Part shown: positions 9,805-17,179 of the stretch, piece by piece
Position numbering within the stretch: the stretch's first letter is position 1
Layout: every line of letters begins with the position of its first letter
From: Herbaspirillum seropedicae
GTDB lineage: Bacteria; Pseudomonadota; Gammaproteobacteria; Burkholderiales; Burkholderiaceae_D
Assembly (NCBI RefSeq): GCF_001040945.1
Contig: NZ_CP011930.1
Location: 1,426,001 to 1,490,000, forward strand
DNA: 64,000 bases
Reading direction: 5' to 3'
Notes under the pieces: model-generated
Seen by the model: the letters and a program-made list of their open reading frames with translations, nothing else
Told to the model about the DNA's origin: nothing
Databases searched by the model: none
Position numbers and translations under genes: made by a program

Positions 9805-10650
9805 TTATGCGTCGATGGTCTTCTGCTCTTGCTCGCCCAGACCGTCGATGCCCAGACGAATGGTCTGGCCAGCGCGCAGGTAGACCGCTTCCGGCTTGAC
9901 GCCCATGCCCACGCCCGGCGGCGTGCCGGTGGAGATGACATCGCCCGGCTGCAGGCTCATGAAGCGCGACAGGTAGGACACGATATGCGCCACGTTGAAG
10001 ATCATGGTGCTGGTATTGCCGTTCTGGTAGCGCTTGCCATCCACTTCCAGCCACATGCCCAGCTTCTGCGGATCGGCCACTTCATCGCGGGTCACCAGCC
10101 AGGGCCCGATGGGGCCGAAGGTATCGCAGCCCTTGCCCTTGTCCCAGGTGCCACCGCGTTCGATCTGGTATTCGCGCTCGGAGACGTCGTTGACCACGCA
10201 ATAGCCGGCCACGTGGGACATCGCATCCTTCTCATCGATATAGCTGCCGCCCTTGCCGATGATCACGCCCAGTTCCACTTCCCAGTCGGTCTTCTTGGAG
10301 CCGCGCGGGATCTTGACGTTGTCATTGGGGCCGACCACGGCCGAGGTCCACTTGTTGAACACCACCGGTTCGGCCGGGATGGGCAGGTTGGATTCGGCGG
10401 CGTGATCCGCGTAGTTCAGGCCGATGCAGATGAACTTGCCGATATTGCCCACACAGGCGCCGATACGGGGATTGCCTTCCACCACCGGCAGGGTGTTGAG
10501 GTCGAGCTTGCGAATCTTTTCCAGCGAGGCATCGTCCAGCACGGCGCCGTTGACGTCCTTGATATGCGCCGACAGGTCGCGAATCTTGCCAGCCTGATCC
10601 AGGATGCCGGGCTTTTCCTGCCCAACCGGGCCGTAACGCAGTAATTTCAT
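9805..10650 (-). CDS. Fumarylacetoacetate hydrolase family protein (candidate 2,4-diketo-3-deoxy-acid hydrolase)
   Basis: The 281-residue protein belongs to the FAH fold, metal-dependent hydrolases that cleave C-C bonds of diketo acids. Start at ATG 10648-10650 (MKLLRYGPVGQEKPGILD), the usual N-terminus for this subfamily. Core motifs are GLNYADHAAES, the metal-binding EVELGVIIGKGG and the D in VVNDVSERE. It is the first gene of a minus-strand operon with the SDR dehydrogenase, 132 bp apart. The likely pathway is oxidation of a 2-keto-3-deoxy sugar acid followed by hydrolysis. Annotation as ureidoglycolate lyase is common for this family but would not fit the SDR partner. Confidence 0.86.
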   Translation of the reverse strand: MKLLRYGPVGQEKPGILDQAGKIRDLSAHIKDVNGAVLDDASLEKIRKLDLNTLPVVEGNPRIGACVGNIGKFICIGLNYADHAAESNLPIPAEPVVFNKWTSAVVGPNDNVKIPRGSKKTDWEVELGVIIGKGGSYIDEKDAMSHVAGYCVVNDVSEREYQIERGGTWDKGKGCDTFGPIGPWLVTRDEVADPQKLGMWLEVDGKRYQNGNTSTMIFNVAHIVSYLSRFMSLQPGDVISTGTPPGVGMGVKPEAVYLRAGQTIRLGIDGLGEQEQKTIDA

Positions 10651-11004
10651 CGTGTTTCCTTGAAGAAAGGGTTGTCTCGGATCGGCGCCGATGCCGGCTT
10701 GCGGCTGGTGCAGGTGCTGCAGCCAGGGCACGCAAGGGCGTGGGGTCGCCTGTCGTTTGGAAGTTGGATATTACCAGTTTATTGGTAAGACCAATAGGCC
10801 AATGGGTGAGTTTTCAGGTCATGCGCCGTGCAAGCTTGGTTGATCTGCCCTGGAAACTTCTCCCACTTTCGGAGGGCGAGGGCACCCCAGCATGCCATCA
10901 CCGTCATGTTCCAATGCTGGCCGGCGGCCAACCACTAGCGCTCCGTGCATAGGATGAAGTGCGCTTGACGTCTTCTGCACGACATCGCTAATATGATGCT
11001 CATC
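10651..11004. other. Divergent regulatory region, FAH/SDR operon versus tetR
   Basis: About 350 bp with no credible gene. It holds the GntR-like site near the FAH gene and the tetR promoter/operator at its right end. Between 10800 and 10960 no structure was recognised. Confidence 0.6.
10768..10795 (-). promoter_or_regulatory. GntR-type operator overlapping the FAH/SDR promoter
   Basis: Two overlapping palindromes are present: TTACCA/TGGTAA (10771-10776, 10783-10788) and ATTGGT-aag-ACCAAT (10781-10795). The second matches the TTGGT-N3-ACCAA style of FCD-GntR regulators. On the minus strand a TAATAT -10 element (10768-10773) and a TTGGTC -35-like element (10786-10791, spacing 15) overlap it, so a bound repressor would block the promoter of the FAH/SDR operon. 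No GntR gene is in the window. Confidence 0.55.
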
Positions 11005-11006
11005 AT
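10965..11006 (+). promoter_or_regulatory. tetR promoter with self-operator ATGATG-N2-CATCAT
   Basis: A -35 element TTGACG (10965-10970), an 18-bp spacer and a -10 element TAATAT (10989-10994) are followed by a perfect palindrome at 10993-11006. The same palindrome recurs at 11671-11684 in front of the next transcription unit, which marks it as the TetR protein's own operator. Transcription would begin near 11001-11003. Confidence 0.68.
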
Positions 11007-11589
11007 GCAGAGCAAGCCTACCCGCAAACAAGTCAGCCACGACCGTATCGTCGATGTCGCCTCGCGCGCCATCAGGCGGGCGGGCGCCAATGGTGTCGGC
11101 GTGGCGGACATCATGAAGGAGGCTGGCCTCACCCATGGCGGTTTCTATGCGCATTTCGAATCGCGCAACGCCTTGGTGAGCGAAGCGATGAGACATGCCT
11201 GGCAAGACACATCGCAGGCGTTGATGAACGCGATGGCGCGGCGGGTGGCGGCGGGCGAAAGTCGTTTCGCAGCGCTGGTGAATTGCTATCTGCATGACAG
11301 TCATCTGGAGAAAGTCGAACAGGGTTGCGTGATCGCCGCCTTGTCTTCTGAAATGACGCGTCTGGATGAGGCGGCTCGCGGCGATGCCAAGCGGCTCGTC
11401 GCCCAGTTGATCGCGCTGGTGCGTTCATGCTTGCCGCCAGGCTGCGATCCGGCTAACGGCGCAATAGTGGCCTCAACCATGATGGGGGCATTGCAATTGG
11501 CGCGGACCTTGGGCGGCAAGCAAGGGCGTGAGTTGCTGGCGCTGGCCAGAAAGCAGTTGATAAATCAGTTCGATCCGGTTTTGTCTTGA
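11005..11589 (+). CDS. TetR/AcrR family transcriptional regulator
   Basis: This 194-residue repressor has the TetR helix-turn-helix at its N-terminus (VGVADIMKEAGLTHGGFYAHFESRNALV), of the GVADLM-KAAG-LTHGGFY subtype. The C-terminal ligand domain starts near residue 80. Two ATGs upstream (10993, 10996) lie inside the -10/operator region, so the ATG at 11005 is preferred and the mRNA would be nearly leaderless. The annotated start may differ elsewhere. The identical operator in front of the SDR remnant/DUF1330/thioesterase unit shows the likely target. Confidence 0.9.
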   Translation: MQSKPTRKQVSHDRIVDVASRAIRRAGANGVGVADIMKEAGLTHGGFYAHFESRNALVSEAMRHAWQDTSQALMNAMARRVAAGESRFAALVNCYLHDSHLEKVEQGCVIAALSSEMTRLDEAARGDAKRLVAQLIALVRSCLPPGCDPANGAIVASTMMGALQLARTLGGKQGRELLALARKQLINQFDPVLS

Positions 11590-11663
11590 TCCGTCGCCTT
11601 CACCTTGACGACGCATCCCTCCGTTGAGTTTGTCCTCTTTGTCGCTGACAGCCTCATTTTGCT

Positions 11664-11684
11664 TATAAATATGATGGTCATCAT
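11664..11684 (+). promoter_or_regulatory. Second TetR operator (ATGATG-N2-CATCAT) at the SDR-remnant promoter
   Basis: The palindrome at 11671-11684 differs from the tetR copy only in the two central bases. A TATAAA -10-like element lies directly upstream at 11664-11669. A matching -35 could not be fixed. Confidence 0.65.
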
Positions 11685-11697
11685 AAAGGTCTGATTC

Positions 11698-11793
11698 ATG
11701 AAAATCGCTGACTCCACCGTTCTCGTCACCGGCGCCAGTCGCGGCATAGGTCTTGCCCAACATCGCGGGAATTGCCGCATCTGCATTCAATAG
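11698..11793 (+). pseudogene. SDR dehydrogenase remnant (N-terminal cofactor motif only)
   Basis: The 31-codon frame begins with the N-terminus of a short-chain dehydrogenase, with VLVTGASRGIG as nucleotide-binding motif. It then runs into unrelated residues and stops at 11791-11793. In another frame the tail reads NIAGIAASAF, which resembles the later active-site strand of an SDR, so an internal deletion of most of the gene explains both halves. It sits where a full SDR gene would be expected, between a TetR operator and the DUF1330 gene. Confidence 0.65.
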
Positions 11794-11802
11794 GAGATAC
11801 CA

Positions 11803-12105
11803 GTGACACAGCCGATGTTTGTCCTCGTGCAGTTCGATGTAAAGGACTTCCCCACCTATTTCGAGCAATACGGTTCCCTGATGAAGGCCGAGGTGGAGAA
11901 GTTTGGCGGAGCGTTTCTTGCCGCCACAGGGGATGCCGTGGCGCAGGAAGGCCAATCCAGCGGCAACTTCACCGCCCTCATTCGCTTTCCTTCTCAAGAA
12001 GCTGCGGCCGAAATGTATGCGTCGCCAAGCTATGCACCATTGAAGGCCAAGCGCATCAACGAGCTTACGAATAGCGGGAATGTGATTTTCCTGCCGGGAC
12101 TATGA
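11803..12105 (+). CDS. DUF1330 domain protein
   Basis: This small cytoplasmic protein of 100 residues starts at GTG 11803, behind a good AGGAG ribosome-binding site that overlaps the stop of the SDR remnant. FPTYFEQYGSLMKAEVEKFGGAFLAATGD and IRFPSQEAAAEMYASPSYAPLKAKR are the usual conserved segments of DUF1330, a dimeric alpha/beta ferredoxin-like fold with no established biochemical role. It is presumably co-transcribed with the remnant under TetR control. Confidence 0.82.
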   Translation: MTQPMFVLVQFDVKDFPTYFEQYGSLMKAEVEKFGGAFLAATGDAVAQEGQSSGNFTALIRFPSQEAAAEMYASPSYAPLKAKRINELTNSGNVIFLPGL

Positions 12106-12166
12106 AAATAGTGTCTCCGTTCAACCCGCTATCCCAACCCTGACCATCAGCACGAGAGAGGAAGAC

Positions 12167-12712
12167 ATGGACGCCGAAAAACAAGCCAGTGTATGGACAG
12201 ATCAGCAGGCCGCCGCACTCCAGCGCGAGCGTGACGGCGGCGGCGCGCTCGGCGTGGCCCGAATGGAACAGATCGCCGGCAAGAGCGGGATGGAAATCCT
12301 CAGTGCGATGATGTCCGGAGCGCTGCCGTCGCCGCCGATGAACGAGACCATGAACATGACCCTGTTGGAACTTGACGAGGGTAGCGCCGTATTCCAGGGC
12401 ATCCCGCTGCTGCGCCACTTCAACCCGATGGGGACGGTGCATGGCGGCTGGTTTGCCACGCTCCTGGATTCTGCGCTGGGTTGTGCTGTGCAAACCACGC
12501 TGCCGGCCGGGCAGAGCTATACGACGGTAGAACTGAGCGTCAATATCGTACGGGCAGCTTCGCAACAAACCGGACCGCTCCGCGCGGCTGCCAGGGTCTT
12601 GCATCGGGGCAGTCAAATGGCCACAGCAGAAGCGAGCATCAAGGATGAGAGCGGCAGGTTGTACGCCCATGCAACCACGACCTGCTTTGTATTCAAGGCT
12701 CCCGTAGATTGA
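12167..12712 (+). CDS. PaaI-type hotdog-fold thioesterase
   Basis: The 181-residue protein has the HFNPMGTVHGGWFATLLDSALG segment (positions about 85-105), with the His-Gly-Gly helix cap of PaaI/YigI-like acyl-CoA thioesterases. The C-terminal strands TTVELSVNIVRA and MATAEASIKDESGRLYAHATTTCFVF complete the hotdog. The first 60 residues are helical and not typical of the smallest PaaI enzymes. GAGAGGAAG precedes the ATG as ribosome-binding site. It probably hydrolyses an aromatic or medium-chain acyl-CoA; the substrate is unknown. It lies 61 bp after the DUF1330 gene in the TetR-controlled unit. Confidence 0.85.
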   Translation: MDAEKQASVWTDQQAAALQRERDGGGALGVARMEQIAGKSGMEILSAMMSGALPSPPMNETMNMTLLELDEGSAVFQGIPLLRHFNPMGTVHGGWFATLLDSALGCAVQTTLPAGQSYTTVELSVNIVRAASQQTGPLRAAARVLHRGSQMATAEASIKDESGRLYAHATTTCFVFKAPVD

Positions 12713-12839
12713 TTGCAGCTGCAGCGATCCGCGGGCTGATGTTGCGTCGATATCACCCATCTTCGAAGAGCATGCGGCTGTCCTGCGGGGGGGGGCGGCT
12801 TATCTGCCCCTCCGCCAGATTCATGGGTTTCACTCAAGC

Positions 12840-14249
12840 TTAAAGCAGTTCATTCGAAGGCAACCATTCAGGTTCATACGCCCCCAGTGCGCGCGCCGGA
12901 TAACGCCATGCCAGCGGCGCGCCCTCGATCTGCACCGGTGGCAGCAGTCGCGCCGCCGGTCCCCACGACGTCGGTTCGACGTGCGCGCAGCGATCAACTG
13001 GCGTTTCCGCCGCGAACCCGCTCACCTCGCGCATGGGCTCCGTGCGCAATTGCAGGACCGCTGCAGTACGCGCCAGCGAGGCGCGCACTTCGATTCCCAC
13101 CCCTCGCGTCATTCTCAGCGTCAATCCCCGCAGCGCTGCGGCCGCCATCAGATAGCCCGTCGCATGGTCGATGGCCTGGACCGGCAGATTGACCGGTGCA
13201 GCGCTGCCCATCACTCGCATGCCGGCCTCGGCGATGCCGGTGCTCATCTGGATGAGGCTGTCGAAACCGCGCCGGCACTGCCATGCACCGGACCAGCCAT
13301 AGGCATCGAGCGAGACATCGATCAGTGCGGGATTGAGTTCGCGCCGTTGCGCAGCGTCCAGGCCGAGCTTGGCGAGCGCATCGGAACGATAACCGTGGAC
13401 AAGGATATCGGCATGGCCCATCAATCGCCGCAGCGTATCGAGGTCGGCCGGGTCTTTCAGATTCAGCCGCGCACAGCGCTTTCCCAGGACGACTTCCGGC
13501 ACCGTGTTCGGTTCTTCCCACCCATAGGGATCGATGCGCAACACTTCGGCCCCCAGGCCGGCGAGGAAGCGGGTGGCGACAGGACCGGCGAGAATGCGCG
13601 TGAGATCGAGCACGCGGATTCCACGCAATGGCCGATCCCGCGACGGCTCCCATGCGCGCGTACTGACGCGGGCCCCGGTCGCGACATGCAGCAAGGGCTC
13701 GGCGGCGACCGCCTTGCCTTGCGGGTGCGCGGCCCATTCCTCGCGGGAATACATCACAGCAGCACAACCACCGCGCGCGACAATGGCCGCTTCCAGCGTG
13801 TCGGCGTCCCAGCCTGCCACCGCTTGCCGCACCGATTCCTGATCCGCCGCGCAGTCGAGCACGGACAGCGCGGCCTGGCGGTGATGCGGCGCATTGGTGT
13901 GCAAGCGGATCCAGCGATCACGCGCCCGATAATTGCCGGCGATCGCGTCCCATAGCGGCGGCATCGTCCATCCCAGCGGATGCAGCGACGCGCCAAACCA
14001 GAGCGAGGCCATGCGCCGGTCGACGTGAACCGCCGGCAAGTGACCGGTCGAGGCCTGCAGCAACTCGGCTGCCGCCGTTGCGGCCGCGCCAATGGCCGCT
14101 GCGGCCAGGTCGGTTACCCGGAATGCGGACACCAGCTCCCCGGTTCCACCAAAGCCGCACGTCGCGGCCAACGCGGGAGCGCCTCCCAGGGCTGTCCAGA
14201 ATTCCCGCAGATGCTGCGACGCAGCTTGTGTCACTTGATCGTTCTCCAT
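12840..14249 (-). CDS. CaiB/BaiF family III CoA transferase with N-terminal extension
   Basis: The enzyme transfers CoA between carboxylic acids. It has 469 residues from the ATG at 14249; a longer frame would cover the divergent promoter. The family's usual N-terminal signature RPLRGIRVLDLTRILAGP starts only near residue 206, followed by ATRFLAGLGAEVLRIDP, LNLKDPADLDTLRRL and ADILVHGYRSDAL. The first 200 residues are therefore an added domain, possibly a partial copy of the CaiB fold. It is transcribed divergently from the HTH-citrate synthase 103 bp away, suggesting a shared acyl-CoA route. Substrates are unknown. Confidence 0.85.
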   Translation of the reverse strand: MENDQVTQAASQHLREFWTALGGAPALAATCGFGGTGELVSAFRVTDLAAAAIGAAATAAAELLQASTGHLPAVHVDRRMASLWFGASLHPLGWTMPPLWDAIAGNYRARDRWIRLHTNAPHHRQAALSVLDCAADQESVRQAVAGWDADTLEAAIVARGGCAAVMYSREEWAAHPQGKAVAAEPLLHVATGARVSTRAWEPSRDRPLRGIRVLDLTRILAGPVATRFLAGLGAEVLRIDPYGWEEPNTVPEVVLGKRCARLNLKDPADLDTLRRLMGHADILVHGYRSDALAKLGLDAAQRRELNPALIDVSLDAYGWSGAWQCRRGFDSLIQMSTGIAEAGMRVMGSAAPVNLPVQAIDHATGYLMAAAALRGLTLRMTRGVGIEVRASLARTAAVLQLRTEPMREVSGFAAETPVDRCAHVEPTSWGPAARLLPPVQIEGAPLAWRYPARALGAYEPEWLPSNELL

Positions 14250-14285
14250 TTTGGCCTCGACTGGTTCAGGTGTGACAAAGATCGG

Positions 14286-14338
14286 ATCGTTTGAATTTGC
14301 TGTCAACGTTGATTATCCTGATCAACCAATCAAACGAT
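14286..14338. promoter_or_regulatory. Nested palindromes in the CaiB/citrate synthase divergent promoter
   Basis: Outer arms ATCGTTTGA (14286-14294) and TCAAACGAT (14330-14338) are perfect 9-mers. Inside lies GTTGAT-N7-ATCAAC (14308-14326). The symmetric arrangement fills half of the 103-bp gap and looks like a dimer-of-dimers operator serving both genes. Confidence 0.62.
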
Positions 14339-14352
14339 TCCCGTCCCTCACG

Positions 14353-15648
14353 ATGTCGAACTACCTCAACTCGACCGAAGCCGCTGCACGGCTCGGTGTG
14401 TCCCGGCAAACGCTGTACGCCTACGTCAGCCGCGGCCTGCTGCACGCGGAGCCCGGCGCCACGGCGCGCGAGAGCCGCTATTTCGCCGCCGACGTCGAGC
14501 GCGTCGCGGCACAGCGCGCACACGGACGCAAGCCCAAGGAAGTGGCGAAGGCCGCGCTGAACTGGGGTGCTCCCGTGCTCGAATCGAGCATCACCTTGAT
14601 CGATGGCGGACGGCTCTTCTATCGCGGCGTGGATGCACTCAGCCTGGCTGAGCATGCCAGCCTGGAGGAGGTGGCGGCCGGCCTCTGGCAATGCGACAGG
14701 CGGACTGCCTTTGGTCCTCACGGCGCCGCCTCTCCAGCAGTCTTGCGAGCACTCTTCCGGCACTACGGCGATCAACGGGCGGAGGAAGTCCTGCTGCCGC
14801 TTTTCGCCGTGGCCAGCGACGATGCCTCGACCGCCATCTGGCAGAAGGCGGTCGAGCGCCAGGCGCAGGGCTGTGGCGACCTGGTGCGGATTCTGGCGGC
14901 ATGCCTGCTGCGGACCCGTCCCGACACCAGCCCGATCCACGTGCAATGTGCGCGGGCATGGGGCGTGGGGCGTGCGGGGGGCGAGCTGATCCGGATGGCG
15001 CTGGTGCTCTGCGCCGACCACGAGCTCAATGCGTCCAGCTTCACCAGCCGCTGCGTGGCCTCGACGGACGCCAGTCTGCGGGCAGTGGTGATCGCCGGCC
15101 TGGCAGGGCTGTCTGGCGGACGACATGGTGCGACTACGGGTCGCGTAGAAGCGTTATGGGATGAACTCGGCACGCGTGACGTCGACAGGAAGATGCGCGA
15201 GCGGCTCTCGAGAGGGGACGATCTGCCCGGCTTCGGGCACACACTCTATCCGGATGGCGATCCACGGGCGAGCTATCTGCTCTCCCAGATCCTGCCGCGC
15301 CATTCTCCCTGGGCCGCCATGATCGACGCCGGAATCACCCTCACGGGCCAGAAGCCCTCGGTGGATTTCGCCCTGGTGGCGCTGCGCAGGCATCTGAGGC
15401 TTCCGGTGGGTGCAGCGTTCGGCCTGTTTGCGCTCGGTCGCTCGATAGGGTGGATTGCGCACGGACTGGAGCAGCGCGAGCAGCACCACCTGATCCGGCC
15501 CCGTGCGGTGTACATAGGACCGCAACCTGAAGATGGCCAAGCCGAGCCAGGGCGGCCGCGATCACGCGCACGCTCGGCAGGCCGGCAAACACAGCAAGGC
15601 AGCGTGCCGAAAGGCGATCTGCCTGCTGGCTTTTTCAAGACCCGATAG
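14353..15648 (+). CDS. Citrate synthase family protein with N-terminal helix-turn-helix
   Basis: This 431-residue protein fuses a MerR/excisionase-like DNA-binding domain (residues about 1-60; STEAAARLGVSRQTLYAYVSRGLL) to a citrate synthase fold. The catalytic residues are in place: the first histidine in SGGRHGATTGR, the second in LPGFGHTLYP, and the aspartate in PSVDFALVALRR. The last 40 residues are Arg/Gln-rich and variable. Such HTH-citrate synthases are a known variant; whether they regulate, catalyse or both is not established. The start follows the palindromic divergent promoter shared with the CaiB gene. Confidence 0.88.
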   Translation: MSNYLNSTEAAARLGVSRQTLYAYVSRGLLHAEPGATARESRYFAADVERVAAQRAHGRKPKEVAKAALNWGAPVLESSITLIDGGRLFYRGVDALSLAEHASLEEVAAGLWQCDRRTAFGPHGAASPAVLRALFRHYGDQRAEEVLLPLFAVASDDASTAIWQKAVERQAQGCGDLVRILAACLLRTRPDTSPIHVQCARAWGVGRAGGELIRMALVLCADHELNASSFTSRCVASTDASLRAVVIAGLAGLSGGRHGATTGRVEALWDELGTRDVDRKMRERLSRGDDLPGFGHTLYPDGDPRASYLLSQILPRHSPWAAMIDAGITLTGQKPSVDFALVALRRHLRLPVGAAFGLFALGRSIGWIAHGLEQREQHHLIRPRAVYIGPQPEDGQAEPGRPRSRARSAGRQTQQGSVPKGDLPAGFFKTR

Positions 15649-15700
15649 GGCTCAACTGCCACCTGTCACCTGACACCTGACCACTGAAAGGGATAAGGAA

Positions 15701-16123
15701 ATGGAACGCTGGATCCTCTATGCATTTGTTTCAATGGCTTTCGCGGGTTTCACCTCGGTGATCGCAAAGCTGGGATTGACGGGCATCTCAGCCGATCTAG
15801 GCTTGGCGATCCGGACCTGTTTCGTCTTTGTCTTCGTATTGCTCTTTGCCGCTGCCGTTGTGCCGACATCCCAGCTGGACATGCTGACGTGGAAGAACTT
15901 CTTCTGGCTCGGGCTGTCGGGCGTCACCACCGCAGCTTCGTGGGTCTTCTATTACAAAGCCATCAAGTTGGGAGACGTCTCCACAGTAGCGTTGATCGAC
16001 AAAGGGAGCGTAGTCGTCGCTGTGCTGCTGGCCTGCTGGATACTCAATGAAGCGATCACACCCGCGAAGCTGGCAGGCGCTGCATTGATTGCCGGTGGCT
16101 TGTTGGTGATCGCTCGCGGCTGA
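15701..16123 (+). CDS. EamA-domain (half-size DMT) transporter protein
   Basis: The 140-residue membrane protein has four to five hydrophobic helices and the EamA motif order: MAFAGFTSVIAKLGLTGI at the N-terminus, YYKAIKLGDVSTVALIDKGSVV in the middle and LNEAITPAKLAGAALIAGGLLVI at the end. Single-EamA proteins of this length usually work as dimers to move small metabolites. AAGGGATAAGG lies just upstream of the ATG. No substrate can be inferred from the neighbours. Confidence 0.88.
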   Translation: MERWILYAFVSMAFAGFTSVIAKLGLTGISADLGLAIRTCFVFVFVLLFAAAVVPTSQLDMLTWKNFFWLGLSGVTTAASWVFYYKAIKLGDVSTVALIDKGSVVVAVLLACWILNEAITPAKLAGAALIAGGLLVIARG

Positions 16124-16224
16124 GCCCGGTGTCTGAGGACAGCACCAATCCAACCTGACCTGCTGCCGGCGCTGGGAGATGATGCCATCGTCCTGGATTG
16201 ATATTCTTGCTGCTTATGGGAAGC

Positions 16225-16241
16225 TCAAATAAGTCATTTGA
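16225..16241. promoter_or_regulatory. Palindrome TCAAAT-N5-ATTTGA upstream of the CmcJ-type gene
   Basis: Perfect 6-bp arms surround aagtc, 63 bp before the chosen start of the oxygenase gene. It is a possible operator; the cognate regulator is not identified. Confidence 0.45.
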
Positions 16242-16303
16242 AATCAGCCCACAGCACTGCTTCAATACCCTTCATGGAAGCCCCCATGACCCAGGAGAAG
16301 CAG

Positions 16304-17179
16304 ATGAATTCAGAAAGTGGATCGGCCGCCCTTCGCATTCAGGAAGCTGATGCCAGCCGTGGCGTCCATGCGCGCCTGAGCTATCTGTCCAGCCATTCGC
16401 GCGACCCGGTCAGCTATGCATTCACGCCACCGCCCGGCACGCCCTGGGAAAGCGCGCAATACGACCAGCAAGAGTGCTTCATCGCCGATGCCGGCGTCTA
16501 TTCAGGACTGGGCATCGACACCAACGGCTTTGCGCTGTTGGATGCGCCCACCGCCTTGCGCAACCCGGACGATGCCGACGAGATCACCGCCCTTTGCTAT
16601 GCCGAGGCCATCGAGATCGCGCTGGCGGTCACCGGCGGCACCCATGCCTACGTCTTCGATCACCTGGTGCGCGAGCGCGACCCGGTGCGGGCGCCGCTGA
16701 ACTTTGGCCGCACCACGCGGGGCGCCACGCCAGCGGCCAATGGGCGCATCCACAATGACTATACCGAGGTGTCAGGGCGGCGGCGTCTGTCGATGATCTT
16801 GCGGGATTCCGACCTGATCCCTTTCGTCCAGCATTTTTCCATCATCAACATCTGGCGCACCCTGCGCGGCGTGGTCGAAGATACACCGCTGGCGCTGCTC
16901 GATGCGCGCAGTGTGGCAAGCCAGGACCTGGTGCGCGGCGAAGTGCGTTATCCCCACCGGAACGGCGAGATCTATCTGGTGCGTAACAATCCCGCACACC
17001 GCTGGTTTTATTTTCCACAGATGGATCGCAGCCATGCCCTGGTGTTCAAGCAATACGATTCCCGCACCAGCGGCGTAGCGCGCTTTATCCCACACACGGC
17101 CTTCGATCTTCCGGCCATCCCTGCCGATGCGCCTTTGCGCAAGAGCCTGGAGATGCGCTGCCTGGTGGTCCACGCATGA
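16304..17179 (+). CDS. CmcJ/NvfI family Fe(II)/2-oxoglutarate-dependent oxygenase-like protein
   Basis: The 291-residue protein matches the CmcJ/AsaB group. It shows the family's early GLGIDTNGFALLDAPTAL segment, the HNDYTE motif supplying the His-x-Asp iron ligands, INIWRTLRGVVEDTPLALLDARSV, and the C-terminal RWFYFPQM..EALVFKQYDS-type block (here RSHALVFKQYDSRTSG) that binds the co-substrate. The start at 16304 is chosen because AGGAGA sits five bases upstream; ATGs at 16238, 16274 and 16286 have weaker sites. It overlaps the next gene by four bases (ATGA), so the two are translationally coupled. The substrate is unknown. Confidence 0.8.
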   Translation: MNSESGSAALRIQEADASRGVHARLSYLSSHSRDPVSYAFTPPPGTPWESAQYDQQECFIADAGVYSGLGIDTNGFALLDAPTALRNPDDADEITALCYAEAIEIALAVTGGTHAYVFDHLVRERDPVRAPLNFGRTTRGATPAANGRIHNDYTEVSGRRRLSMILRDSDLIPFVQHFSIINIWRTLRGVVEDTPLALLDARSVASQDLVRGEVRYPHRNGEIYLVRNNPAHRWFYFPQMDRSHALVFKQYDSRTSGVARFIPHTAFDLPAIPADAPLRKSLEMRCLVVHA

